From: Mikania micrantha
Lineage: Eukaryota > Streptophyta > Magnoliopsida > Asterales > Asteraceae
DNA length: 64,000 bases
Assembly: GCA_009363875.1 (NCBI GenBank)
Contig: CM018697.1
Span: 51,415,484 to 51,479,483, forward strand
Direction of reading: 5' to 3'
The notes below the pieces were generated by a model that was not told the origin of the DNA, did no database searches, and saw only the letters and a list, made by a program, of their open reading frames with translations. Positions 23,464 through 35,050 of the stretch are shown here, in pieces (the stretch's first letter is position 1; the number at the start of each line of letters is the position of its first letter). Both the position numbers and the translations under genes were made by a program.

Positions 23464-24429
23464 ATGACAAATGCTCATATTTTATTCATTCAGAGAAGTC
23501 CAATCACATAATATCATCTGGTTATTATCAAACAAGCATGTTGAACTCATTACAACGTAAGTCTTAACATATTTCAATAAGTTGTAGCTAAAAAGTTACT
23601 ATTTTTAATAACAAGTGTGTAAATCATGACTTTTGACAATTCTAACTAATCACATGCATCCATAATCATTCATAATAGTTTCTAAACATCATTTTAAGCA
23701 CAAATCATAGATCTAAATACATGCATGTGGCTATTTCATCAAAAATCACCATTTCATACCATTAAAGTTTCTAAATACGGAAATAATGCTTCAAATCGCC
23801 ATTTTGACCACAATAATCACCATAAACATTATCTATGACTCCCCATATCATCAAGATTCATGTGTTCTTTCTAAAAATAATTTAAACCCATGTAGATCTT
23901 ACATGCATGTGACCACAAGTAACCATTTCATAATAAAATTGTCAAATAACCACAAAATCAAATCGATATCACCATAGATCATCATCTAATCACCAGATCA
24001 GTAGCATTCATGAAAAATAACAGATTCATATTATCAAAATTTCATGATGATGGTGGTCCTAGTGTTGCATGTGGCCAAAATGGCTTGCATGTGTGTAGTG
24101 GTGATTCTAAGCTAGATTGAACATAAAAACTACCTCACAAGGCCTTAGATCGTCGAGATAGAGCTTGAGCAGGTCTGGAGCAGCTCTAGGAGGGGCTGGA
24201 GTCGAAAATACAGCAGCTAATCGAGGGCTTTAGTCGATTTGTTTGATCTCTTCTTCCAAACTCGATCTTCAATCGTCAATGAAGCTCCAAGTGTTGATCT
24301 TGATGACTCCTACTGATGAAAATGGTAGTGGCAGGTTGATTTTGGTCGAGATGAAGTGTTTCAGTCGAGAGATATCGAGTAAGGGTGTAGCAGAATGATT
24401 AACATTGGTTAAATAAAGATTTTGCATGT

Positions 24430-24660
24430 ATAGGTCCGTCGCGTACCACCGAGTCTGGCAATAGTGCTCCTCTGCGTACCGTGATGAATAAAATAATCAT
24501 TCTGTTCCCGAAATACGCCGCGTATCGCGAAGGAGGAAGATGATCGGTTGTCTCGTACCGCGACGACTTTCAAAGATTTCAAATTCTTCCATCTAGGCTA
24601 TGCATACCGCCAAGGCCAACCAGGAGCCCATCGCGTACCGCGATTGATCTCTGATGAGCC
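24430..24660 (-). repeat. CGCGTACCGC motif cluster in LTR of C
   Basis: Several CGCGTACC, CGTACCGC and TATCGCG words in 230 bp. The same words occur in the LTRs of B (about 40678-40735 and 47158-47215). In the 5' LTR of C this cluster (55490-55605 and 60226-60310) is the insertion site of solo LTR D. Confidence 0.7.
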
Positions 24661-25014
24661 CAATAAGCCCAATCTTGATGTTTCGAACTGATTTTCGTGT
24701 TTTTCACGATTACGATCATCGTTTCTCGACAAATAAGCAATGTTATACCTAATTTAGGTTCCCTAGAACCTAAGTGCAGTGAAAGTGGACTGTGATTCGT
24801 TTAATTCAACAACGATCGTTATTCAAGACACGTGCGTTCATTTTTCGATAATTCCTCGAATTATCGGTGCATTTGGACTGTTGTGCCACGTGTCACACTA
24901 AAAATTTATTATTCTAGTGCCACATAAGTAATAATAGTAATACACATTATTATTTAAACAAAGTTAATGCTGACCTGGAAATTGCGAGGTGTCACATCAT
25001 CCCGCAGTTAATAG

Positions 25015-25033
25015 GAATTTCGTCCCGAAATTC
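25015..25033 (-). repeat. Pre-PPT hairpin of element C
   Basis: On the minus strand GAATTTCG-GGA-CGAAATTC: 8-bp perfect arms and a GGA loop, ending 18 bp before the 3' LTR. It overlaps the polyprotein stop codon TGA (25034-25032). The polypurine tract that follows (ATTAACTGCGGGATGA) is poor compared with those of A and B. Confidence 0.85.
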
Positions 25034-25054
25034 AGTTCGTGTTGCTGGTGTTAG

Positions 25055-25400
25055 TGTAACACCCTAACTTCTTTCACGTTTACACATGTCCAATTTTAGA
25101 TCCAAGATTAAACTTTATCGTAAAATTATGTTCGAAAGCGTGAAATTACCATTTCATGAGTTAAACACACTTAATTTCATAGCATTTACATTTATGATTA
25201 ATAAAACTCGTGTGTTTATGTTTAATACCACCAAAGATTTTACGTAACACTTGATTCCGCTTCATAAGGTGCCCGATCTAATCGCCAGATGCATATCTAT
25301 TTTTTTGACCTGTAACATCACATATAAAGTCACAATTAGTTCATATGAACTAAGTAAGTAACCCCTTCCCCAAAGTTCCAAAAACTCATTCTAACACATC

Positions 25401-25436
<36 letters not shown>

Positions 25437-26054
25437 GGACATTTATCATGTTTAGATCATAATAAGTCATATTAAAACATCTGATTGCACAAAACACACT
25501 TTTATGCATTTATTTTCCCTTAATGGGTCATTTTCATAAATATGATCATATGATCTAATCCAATTCTATTACCAACACCTCTGGTTAATTTAAAACAGCA
25601 TAAATATCATATATACTCCATTGGCTACGCCAATTATCCCCACACTTGTGGTTTAATTTATTAGCAATCGAATCATTCGATTTATGCACACACCTGTGGT
25701 TTAATTTAAAATATAATAATATCATAGTATTATTCATCAACTATTATTTACAGTAGTTTAATCGTGATCATACTATGGTGTTCATACTCCTGTTCTTCCA
25801 CCATAACTATTTGTCAATACCTCTGACTATCCCCACAACTGTGGTTTCATACATATATTAAGTCTTAAGATGTTCAACCACTGGTCCTTCCATCTAAGAC
25901 ATTTGCTAGCACTTCTAGCTACCCACACACTTGTGGTTTCATACATATTTTAAGTCTTAAGATGTTCACCCACCGGTCCTTCCATCTAAGACAATTGCTA
26001 GCACCCCTAGCTATTCACACATTTGTGGTTTCGTACATATATTAAGTCTTAAGA
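25055..26054 (-). mobile_element. 3' LTR of B, left piece
   Basis: Starts TGTAACACCCTAACTTC on the plus strand and matches 44767 onward. It contains a TA dinucleotide run near 25404-25430 and the first units of a repeat of about 92 bp (gtcttaagatgttcaccca...). Element A inserted inside that repeat at TAAGA. Confidence 0.85.
25850..26054. repeat. 92-bp tandem repeat of the B LTR, interrupted by A
   Basis: Units starting GTCTTAAGATGTTCACCCA and ending in a CACACxTxTGTGGTTTC block continue after element A at 39283-39450. The uninterrupted copy in the other LTR of B has units at about 45547, 45640, 45731 and 45842. Confidence 0.8.
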
Positions 26055-26481
26055 TGTGACAACTAGTACCTGACCGGCCGGCAAGTCCGTACGGTACGTG
26101 TACTATAAACAGTAACTATGTGTACATATACGATTGTGAACAGTGTTTGTATTATCAGAATCTAAATACAAGAAATCGTTGTACATATTTTCGTGTAAAC
26201 TTAAATACAGTAAGTGCAACGTACATTTGAAACATTAGTTGTGTGTATTTAAGTGAAAACTTAAGTACAGTTAACACAACAGATCATGAGAAACAACAGT
26301 GTTCAAGTGATTAACAGAAACAAATCGGTTGCGATCTGATATCCATAGATGACAGGAATCAAATGGCCGACAATTCAATGTGAAAACAATGTGATAACAG
26401 GATGTTTAGTTGAGTCCGATAATGAGGAAACACAATTAAAACAATAATTCAGTGTTGTTTCAGAATAACGAACTGACGGTG

Positions 26482-26626
26482 TGTTTGCGTGGGTGACGAT
26501 TCACACAAACATATCTGTGAGTTTAACGTTCTTAAATGATGACTGAAAAGTAGAAAACAAAAGTCGGAAAGCAAAACCATCGTCGTGTTCGTTCGAATGA
26601 CGATTCGAACGAATACGCGCGATGGT
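26482..26626. promoter_or_regulatory. Paired TGACGAT dyads in the 5' LTR of A
   Basis: Dyad 1 (26482-26511): TGTTTGCGTG, core GGTGACGATT, CACACAAACA, nine of ten arm positions pairing. Dyad 2 (26576-26626): outer arms ACCATCG and CGATGGT, inner arms TTCGTTCGAA and TTCGAACGAA, centre TGACGA. Both lie upstream of the TATA box at 26836. TGACG is the core of as-1-type bZIP sites. Equivalent pairs occur in E, G, H, I, D and the 3' LTR of A; F keeps its dyads but has lost the TGACG core in the second. Confidence 0.75.
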
Positions 26627-26835
26627 GACGCGATTCGACGAAACGAAAACGAAACACGACATGATCGGATTTTAATTTAATAAAATAACTTATTTAACAT
26701 TTTTACAATTTTGAAACTCATCAATTTATGTAAAATAATCTCCTTTTATTTATTTCAAACAATTACGCGTAAAAATCTGGATAAGCGACGAAATCGCAAA
26801 CCGAGCAACCGAAACGAACCCGAATACCCTCGGGG

Positions 26836-26925
26836 TATAAAAACCCACCTACAAGCATTTATTTCTCATAACTCAATCACCTACTCACTCTCTCTCTCTC
26901 TACAAATTCGGTTCTCTCTCTCTAC
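26836..26925 (+). promoter_or_regulatory. TATA box and pyrimidine patch, 5' LTR of A
   Basis: TATAAAAA (26836-26843) after CCCTCGGGG, then CACTCTCTCTCTCTC and a second CT run up to about 26925. This looks like the transcription start region of the element. The same site in the 3' LTR is 35832-35839. Confidence 0.7.
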
Positions 26926-27299
26926 AAGAACACCACCACATTGAAGCTTAAATCAATCATAACTTGCTCGTTTCTTAACCGATTTGAGTGATTCTCGAAC
27001 CCACGTGAAGCCCTTGACGAGCTCTACCTGAAAGTACAACGGATCTGTGTAAATAACAGCGGAAATTCGAGGTAATGAGCAAAGAAAATCACTGAAAAAG
27101 AGGGTTTTCTTGCCCTTAGTTCGATTTACACACATACAACCGGTTAAATGCTCTATAATCTGAGCCACAAGATCACGAGGAACCCTGTTGCATACCAGTA
27201 ACATGATACTGTCTTGGAATGTATGTTGTTCGAGGTTGATAGCGATGAAAGTTGCAGGGTTCGTGGCATGTGAACTAGCCGCACCCACGTTTGATGGGT

Positions 27300-27700
27300 G
27301 CATGATACGGCCGAACCTTTGGGGACTCACGAACCCACTAAGGGCCGAACCTTCCACAATGGCCACGAACCTCAGCTTTAACGAACCATCTTCATCAGTC
27401 ACGAACCCCTCATCCCTCACTACAGTGGCCAAACCCTTTGAAGTTCCACGAACCATCGCCGAACCCATCCTGTCTAGATGTCACGAACCCAACCAGAGGA
27501 ACGAACCTTGTGTCATTAGTAGCGAACCATGCCACCATTCCCGAACCTTAAAGCCTGGACTACGAACCTTTCTCATGTTGCAGCCGAACCCTTGTCTACG
27601 CTGGTGCCGAACCATTTGTGAATGTTACTACGGACCGAACCTTATGGTAGATCTAGCATAGACGAACCATGCATAGCCAACTAGGACCGAACCTTCTACT
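27300..27700 (+). repeat. CGAACC motif array, 5' LTR of A
   Basis: About eighteen CGAACC words in 400 bp, nearly all on the plus strand. It matches 36290-36710 in the 3' LTR. ORFs on both strands here (27188-27661 plus, 27468-26953 minus) are open in both LTRs but show no domain; their residue bias (NEP/AEP or GS/GF) follows from the repeated word. Confidence 0.85.
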
Positions 27701-27764
27701 AAATGCCTATAAGGTTTGCTGCCTTGGGGGGGATTATTCCTTCAAATTATTGAGCTGATCCAAC

Positions 27765-27990
27765 ACGCGGCCCAAGTTCAGGACCCAGCACAGTTTTTGT
27801 TCAAGCCCATGTGGAACTCTACCCAACCCCTCTGTGTAGTCTAATCCTTCGGCCCAAACTTGCGGCCCAATTGGTTTGGCCCAACAGCCCACGACAAGTA
27901 TAAGGCCTACATACTGAAATCAACCCAAGATTTGATTATAAGGCCCACACACACACAAACTTTCGGCTCACATACAATCTCATTCGGCCC
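27765..27990 (+). repeat. GGCCCA motif array, 5' LTR of A
   Basis: At least six GGCCCA words with further AGCCCA and ACCCA variants follow the CGAACC array, as in LTR F. The 3' LTR copy is at 36763-37020. Confidence 0.7.
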
Positions 27991-30238
27991 ACTTACATAT
28001 AGAAAACAAGGGATCAAAGAATAATAAACACGGATTATGTACAACTACATTATAAAAATTTCTTACATAACTACGAGGCTAGAGGAGTAATAAGGCAATA
28101 AAAGGCTATAACATGTGATATGCAAATCTAGATTTTAGTTATCAATGGCTTGGTCATAATAGAGAATTAAATGGAAAAATTAAGATCAATGATCAACCAA
28201 AATAAATTAGGCCTAGTGGGATAAGTGTTGGCAATTATACAACCAATAAACGGGGCCGAACAACGAATCAAGATCAAGTGGTGATAACACAATTAGAAAT
28301 TATATACACGCTCACAAAACCTTACTACTTATACTTATAAGTTACAAATACAATGTGAATTCAATACAGGATCGTAAAACAAACCCAAGTGCAATCAAGA
28401 GCGCGTGTCTTCTTTATTTTAAGCTAAGTCAACCCTACAACAACAAGGTGAGTTCATATGCCCCTTTTTCTTTAATCTTAACTGATTTTAAACTCTCGGG
28501 GCTGAGAAACATGTTACTTTTATTTATTTAAAAGTTTTGCTTAACATGTTATTTATACATTGATTTAGATAATATTAAACTGTTTATTATCGCTTATCAT
28601 TGTATGCATGCTTGTATGATCATGAGATAACAGGGAAACTCAGATGATTATGATAATGTAATTTCATAGTCATCAACACATTAGAATAACATAGTTGTAA
28701 GATTATATCTTATAACACTTGGTTATTCCTACATGAGTAAACATTGAGACAATTCATATACAAACAAACAATGAGAACTACTACAGTGAAACATGTTGAC
28801 ACTTCACAGCACATGAATGATTAGAAGATAAAATATCTTCTTAATATCATTCCACATCATAATGGATCAAGTGTGATAAGTCAATTTCTTATAACACTTA
28901 ATCTATACCTTAAAAACATACTATGTGATAGTATGATCGCGTTGATTCTTTAACCGCCATGCATGACTTAAAAGTATTAATACTTGTTCTTAATATGGTT
29001 TAAGGATGTTATGGTGATCATATGGGTTCACACGAATGATGTCATGATAACGTAACTTCATGTTGACAATATCATTCGTATCATGATTTACATAACGTAA
29101 TAAGATAAGTTCTTATTCAACTTTGTTAATCACATTGAGATCTGTAACAACACTGATGTACATCATCCATCGTTACCTGTGGACTAGTAGACTGAGGAAT
29201 TTATTTTCTCTCATGTCATATTATTAGTAACAGTTTCGATGAAGTCACTGGGATTCACACGGCGGGATAGAGGTGAATCGGGTGCACTGTAATCTGATTA
29301 CGTGAGGATCACAATGGACTCCTTTTGGGCTCTATACGTTGCATTTGAGAATTCATTACATACTGTTAACTAACACTTTTAATAATTTAAAAGTGTAACA
29401 ACAGTTAACGCGCAGAAAATAGAATAATACAAGGAACAGATTAATTAAATCTAATATCCTTATTACACAAAATGGTTATCAATACTTCGGTTTGATAACT
29501 ACAACGCTATCATCATATTATTCTATTCATGAGAACACAGGTGAATCAGTGGGACAAACATGAAAATTGAGGATGGAAATCAATAGTTGTATTGCAAGTA
29601 GTGTAGAGTTCTAGTGGTGATGTGGTGGGATGTTGGCTAGGGCTTAGTTCCCTTACATATGCCCTATATATAAGCATCACTACTAGGATGATATAATACT
29701 TGTAAATATAACTATTGAGATGCCATTGTGTGAACAAGTGAAACAGACAATCATACAAGTAACATATTTATCATTGTGAATGTGCATGTGAATGAATCAA
29801 GGTTTTATATTAACTTACTTATGAACTCACCAACCTACTGTTGACTTTGTTTAAATACATGTTTTCTCAGGTGATGAACAGGTGTAGCTTCTTATATGCA
29901 TGGATTAGTTAGTGGACTTTTAGAAGACCTAGCTACTTTTGTGATTGCATACTTTTGGGATAACAAGAACATGAATCATATTTTGTATATCTTGTACATA
30001 TACAAGATATAGTTACATCGATTCTTTTTGATAGATTTACTAGATTAAATTATGAAAGATACATTGTAATTTAATCTTGTAGTTCTATGTCATGAATGTG
30101 TTAGCATTTCTCATTTATTTATCATGTGCTATGTAAACAATCTGATCATTTGATTATCACTCGTGATATCGCGCCACGGGAACCTTCCGCCCGACGGGAA
30201 AACACGATACGTTCCCGCCGGCCTGGGGTGTGACAGAT

Positions 30239-30250
30239 TGGTATCAGAGC
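30239..30250 (+). other. Primer-binding site of A
   Basis: TGGTATCAGAGC, the complement of the 3' end of initiator tRNA-Met, three bases after the 5' LTR. The following leader (AGGTCAT..., TTTGGCCTAGACTATAAC, AGGGACCCTCATATAGAGA) is conserved in the element that owns LTR H. Confidence 0.95.
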
Positions 30251-30349
30251 CATGGTTAAAGAGAAATATAGGTCATATTACTATAACGGTTTGGCCTAGA
30301 CTATAACCTAGGGACCCTCATATAGAGATCGTGTGACTTAGGATTCTAT

Positions 30350-33300
30350 TTGCATATGTCTTCTACTTCTGATCACTGTACTAACCGATTACTTTCGGTT
30401 ATGATCAGAATGCCGCCAAGAAGACAACCACCTCTATTACCATTGACTCAAGGCTCTGCTCCTCAATCATCTACACCGACACCACCTGACTCTCCTCCAC
30501 CTCCACCTCCTCCTCCGCCACCACCACCGGCTTATCAGTTGGATCCTGTTACGGTGGCATTGGCCACTCTTCTTACTAGCCAACTGAGGGAGGTGATTCC
30601 CGAGATGATGAACCGCATCAACAACAACAACAGCAACAACGTTGCCAACTCATCTGGAGAGGGCAGCGGTAACACCAGGCAAAATCAGGACTATGCCTAC
30701 AAGAACTTTGTAGGTCGCAAGCCACCCAGTTTCAGTGGCAGTGAGGGTGCAGTCGGATTGATCCAGTGGATCGAGAAGATGGAGGCTACCCTCGACATCA
30801 GTGGCTGTCCTGAACAGAATAGAGTCAAGTATGCTGCGGGATCATTTAATAAGCGAGCGTTAACTTGGTGGAACGCTCAGGTTTCAATCAGAGGCCGGGA
30901 TGAGGCTCAGGCTATGCCGTGGAGTGAATTCAAGGCCATGTTGCAGGCAGAGTTTTGCCCAAGAAATGAATTGAAAAAGGTTGAGACTGAACTGCTCAAT
31001 CTGGAGATGATTGGTGCTGGGCATCTGGCCTACACCACACGGTTTCATGAGTTAGCCACTCTGGCACCTGACGTGGTGCCAACACTTGAGAAGAGGATTG
31101 AGCGGTATGTTGGTGGATTACCGCCCAGCATCCGAGGTCATGTTATTTCTGCCCACCCTACTACCATGGAGTTAGCTGTTACACTGTCAGCATCCCTGAC
31201 AGATATGATGGTAGCTTCTGGTCACTTCAAGAAGGAGGCTAAAACAGCCAAGGCTGGAACCTCCAAGAAGTCGGATAAATGTCTGGCTAAGAAACAAAAG
31301 GTTGCTAGAAACTTTGCTGCCACTACTCAAACCCCAATGCGCAACCAACCACCATCATTGGAGATCAGGAAGCCATACACTGGCACTGCACCTCTGTGCA
31401 ACTCATGCCAGTTTCATCATTTGCCAAATGTTCCATGCAGACAATGCACTAACTGTGGAAGATTTGGTCACACAGTAAACTACTGCAGGAGCCCGAGGGT
31501 TCGGAACAGAAACAACAATCCAGCTACTGCTGCCGCTGCTAACAACAGGTCCTGCTTCACTTATGGTGAAGCGGGACACTATTCTAGGGATTGTCCCAAG
31601 AAAGCTCAACCATGGGCTCAAGCAGCAAGGGGACGAGCTTTCCAGATAGGAGCTACTGATGCACGACAGGACCCGAACGTAATCACGGGTACATTTCTCT
31701 TATCTGACTTCTATGCATCCGTATTATTTGACACTGGTGCGAATCAGAGTTTCATCTCGTCCGACCTTGCATGCCATCTTAATTATGATAAGGAATTGTT
31801 AGACTCCCCTTACACTATTGAGATAGCAAATGGCAAACAGATCACAGTAGACACAATACTTAGGAATTGCCCATTAACACTTGGCGATCACACATTTTCC
31901 ATAGACTTGATACCGATGGAGCTGGGCAGTTTCGACATCATCATCGGAATGGATTGCCTATCTCTTAACCGAGTTGAGTTCATCTGTTCTGATAAACTAC
32001 TATGCATTCCAGTGGAGAACAATGAGATTTTGGAGATTCGTGGAGACCAAGCGAAACGCAGTGTCAAGATAATATCGTGCATGAAGGCTCGCCGGTATTT
32101 GCGAAAACAATGTGTTGCATTTCTAGCTAACGTGATCGAGAAAGACAAGAAGGAAATCAAGATTCAAGATGTACCAGTTGTGAGAGACTATGCGGACGTG
32201 TTTCCGGATGATCTACCGGGACTGCCATCGGAGAGATCAGTGCAGTTCCGAATCGATTTGATTCCAAGAGCGAATCATGTAGCTAAGTCTCCTTATAGAC
32301 TTGCACCATCAGAAATGCAGGAATTGTTCAATCAATTACAAGAACTACTTGATAAAGGATTCATCCGACCGAGCTTTTCCCCGTGGGGAGCTCCGGTTCT
32401 TTTTGTGAAAAAGAAGGATGGAACCTTCAGGATGTGCATTGATTACAGAGAGCTCAACAAACTTACCATCAAGAATCGGTACCCGTTACCGAGGATTGAT
32501 GATTTGTTTGATCAATTACAGGGAGCACAGTACTTTTCAAAGATACACCTGAGATCAGGCTATCATCAACTCAGGATTCAAGACGAAGACATACCAAAGA
32601 CGGCCTTTCGTACCCGATATGGTCACTACGAATTCATGGTGATGCCATTCGGACTGACGAACGCACCGGCTGTGTTCATGGATTTGATGAACCAGGTGTG
32701 CAAGTCGTACATAGATCAGTTTGTTATCGTCTTTATTGATGATATACTGATTTATTCAAAGAACGAGAAGGAACATGAGCAACATCTCAAGACAGTCCTG
32801 GAACTCCTAAGGAAGGAACAACTCTATGCCAAATTCTCCAAGTGTGAATTTTGGTTGAGAGAAGTTCAGTTCTTGGGGCATGCGATTAATAGTGATGGTA
32901 TTCACGTGGATCCTGCCAAGATTGAGGTGATCAAGAACTGGGATGTGCCTACAACACCAACAGAGATCCGATCATTCTTGGGATTGGCGGGTTATTACAG
33001 GAGATTCATCTCGAATTTCACTAAGATAGCTTTGCCTCTCACCAAGCTCACACAGAAGTCTGAACCTTTTGTCTGGACTCATAAACAAGAGGAGGCATTC
33101 CAGACACTGAAACAAAGATTGTGCAATGCTCCAATCTTAACACTCCTAGAAGGCAATGATGACTTTGTAGTTTATTGTGATGCTTCCCATCAGGGACTCG
33201 GATGTGTTTTGATGCAACGAGAAAAAGTCATTGCTTATGCCTCAAGACAGCTGAAGATACATGAGAAGAATTACACGACACACAATCTCGAACTGGGAGC

Positions 33301-34996
33301 TGTTGTATTTGCTTTAAAGATTTGGAGACACTACCTTTATGGTACCAAATGCACTATCTTCACAGACCACAAGAGTTTACAGCACATATTTGATCAGAAG
33401 GAGCTTAACATGAGACAGAGGCGTTGGGTTGAGCTCCTGAACGACTATGACTATGTGATCAAATACCATCCAGGCAAAGCAAATGTTGTCGCAGATGCTT
33501 TGAGCCGGAAGGAAAGAGTCAAACCCTTACGCGTTCGTGCAATGGGAATGACAGTGCAGACAAGTTTGAGAGATCACATTCTACAAGCACAAGAAGAGGC
33601 AGTGGCAAGAGACAATCTGAAACGCTAGCTCGATTGTGGAGCCGAGAAACATTTCAAGACAAAACAAGATGGAGTTATCTACCATTTGGATCGTGTTTGG
33701 ATTCCAGCAGTAGATGAACTTCGAACACTCATACTTGATGAGGCACACACGACACGTTATTCAGTTCATCCTGGTACCGATAAGATGTATCAAGATCTTA
33801 GGTCATTTTCTTGGTGGCCGGGTATGAAGAAAGACATTGCCACTTATGTTGGCAAATGTATCACATGTGCCAAAGTCAAAGCAGAACACCAGAAACCTTC
33901 GGATTTGCTGGAACAACCGGAGATACCACAATGGAAGTGGGAACAAATAGCTATGGCTTTCATTACCAAGCTACCCCGCAGTTCCAGCGGATACGATTCT
34001 ATTAGGGTCATCATTGATAGATTGACCAAGTCCGCACATTTCTTGCCAATCAGAGAGACATACAAGATGGAGAAACTAGCGAGAGTATACATTGATGAAA
34101 TAGTAGTAAGGCACGGGGTGCCATTGTCTATTATTTCAGATCGGGATAGTCGATTTACTTCGCGGTTCTGGCAATCATTACAACAATCCTTAGGGACAAG
34201 TGTTAACTTGAGCACTGCTTATCATTCACAAACGGCTGGATAAAGCGAGCGCACCATTCAAACCCTAGAGGATATGTTGAGAACATGCATCCTAGACTTC
34301 AGTGGAAGTTGGGACACACACTTACCTCTCATTGAGTTCTCCTACAACAATAGCTACCACAACAGCATTGGATGTGCTCCTTTTGAAGCACTTTATGGTA
34401 GAAAATGTCGGTCTCCAATTTATTGGACCGAAGTGGGAGACAATAGAATTACTGGGCCTGAACTTATTCAGGAAACTACTGATAAGATAGCCCAGATACA
34501 ACAGAGATTGCAAGCAACATGTAGCCGCCAAAAGAACTATGCCGACAAAAGGCGCAAGCCTTTGGAATTCGATGTGGGTGGCCGAGTCATGTTGAAAGTG
34601 TCCCCATGGAAAGGCGTAGTTCGGTTCGGGGCTAAAGGCAAGCTAGCACCTAGGTATGTCGGACCGTTTGAGATTACTCAACGCATAGGTCCTGTGGCAT
34701 ACAGACTCAAACTCCCTGATGAGCTCAGTGGAGTACATGATGTGTTTCATGTATCAAATCTCAAGAGGGGTTTAGCAGACGAATCATTGATCATACCATT
34801 GGAAGAAATACAAGTTGATGAGCAACTACACTTCATTAAAGAACATGTAGAGATTATGGAACGTGAAGTTAAGAAACTGAAACGTAGCCGTATCCCTATT
34901 GTAAAGGTTCGATGGAACTCCAAGCGTGGACCAGAATTTACTTGGGAGCGCGAGGACAACATGAAAGCAAAGTATCCCCACCTGTTCAAGAAATAA
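30350..34996 (+). pseudogene. Gag-pol polyprotein of chromovirus A, two in-frame stops
   Basis: Encodes the whole replication machinery of the element in one frame. The first ATG is at 30350; the ATG at 30410 (MPPRRQ) is the likelier start, since the element with LTR H has an equivalent ATG. Counting from 30350: Pro-rich N-terminus, gag capsid domain about 130-245, zinc knuckle CTNCGRFGHTVNYC near 365, a second knuckle near 400 with its second Cys replaced by Tyr, aspartic protease LFDTGA near 458, reverse transcriptase with FIDD near 794, RNase H with YCDAS near 942. A TAG at 33626 and a TAA at 34241 interrupt integrase, which otherwise has its HHCC finger (about 33750-33890), DDE core and GPY-type module. 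The C-terminus is a chromodomain ending YPHLF. The first DDE Asp is Ala (GCT, 33956-33958, within IAMAFITKLP). The domain order RT-RNaseH-INT marks Ty3/gypsy; the chromodomain and long LTRs indicate the Tekay group. Confidence 0.93.
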
Positions 34997-35014
34997 AGCC
35001 CGACCTTTATGCTT

Positions 35015-35033
35015 AAATTTCGGGACGAAATTT
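35015..35033 (+). repeat. Pre-PPT hairpin of element A
   Basis: AAATTTCG-GGA-CGAAATTT, 8-bp perfect arms, 18 bp after the polyprotein stop and 17 bp before the 3' LTR. Counterparts lie in C (25015-25033) and B (40994-41011). Confidence 0.85.
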
Positions 35034-35050
35034 CTTTAACAAGGGGAGAC
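35034..35050 (+). other. Polypurine tract of A
   Basis: CTTTAACAAGGGGAGAC directly before the TGTGACA start of the 3' LTR; the AAGGGGAGA core is the expected plus-strand primer. Confidence 0.85.

Larger units (their letters stand above)
22188..24996 (-). mobile_element. 3' LTR of element C (2.8 kb)
   Basis: On the plus strand it runs TGTCACACCCCC...GAGGTGTCACA, so in element sense TGTGACACCTC...GGGTGTGACA. It matches 53092-60792 apart from D and a few indels; for example the 5' LTR has about 50 bp near 53421 that are missing near 22509. It holds two 22-bp palindromes and a CGCGTACC motif cluster. Confidence 0.9.
26055..30235 (+). mobile_element. 5' LTR of element A (4,181 bp)
   Basis: Runs TGTGACAACTAG...CCTGGGGTGTGACA, followed at once by the PBS. 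In order it holds two dyads, TATA with pyrimidine patch, donor-like GAG|GTAATG at 27071, CGAACC array, GGCCCA array, donor-like AAG|GTGAGT at 28447, a single second-TATA module (TATATATAAG 29665-29674) and acceptor-like TTTTCTCAG ending at 29870. Confidence 0.95.

Noticed and set aside
22188..24996. Solo LTR interpretation for the C LTR
   Set aside because: Its partner at 53092-60792, PBS, pol and near-TSD show that it is the 3' LTR of a full element.
25404..25430. TA dinucleotide run as a regulatory element
   Set aside because: Plain microsatellite; the other LTR of B has its TA run at a different place.
26953..27468. Antisense ORF of 171 codons in the 5' LTR of A, also open in the 3' LTR (36444-35947)
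   Set aside because: Openness in both is explained by LTR identity. The residues follow the repeated GGTTCG word and no domain is visible. Similar ORFs in F and E differ completely.
27188..27661. Sense ORF of 157 codons over the CGAACC array
   Set aside because: Its NEP/AEP periodicity is the array word read in frame. It has no start context and is not shared with F or I.
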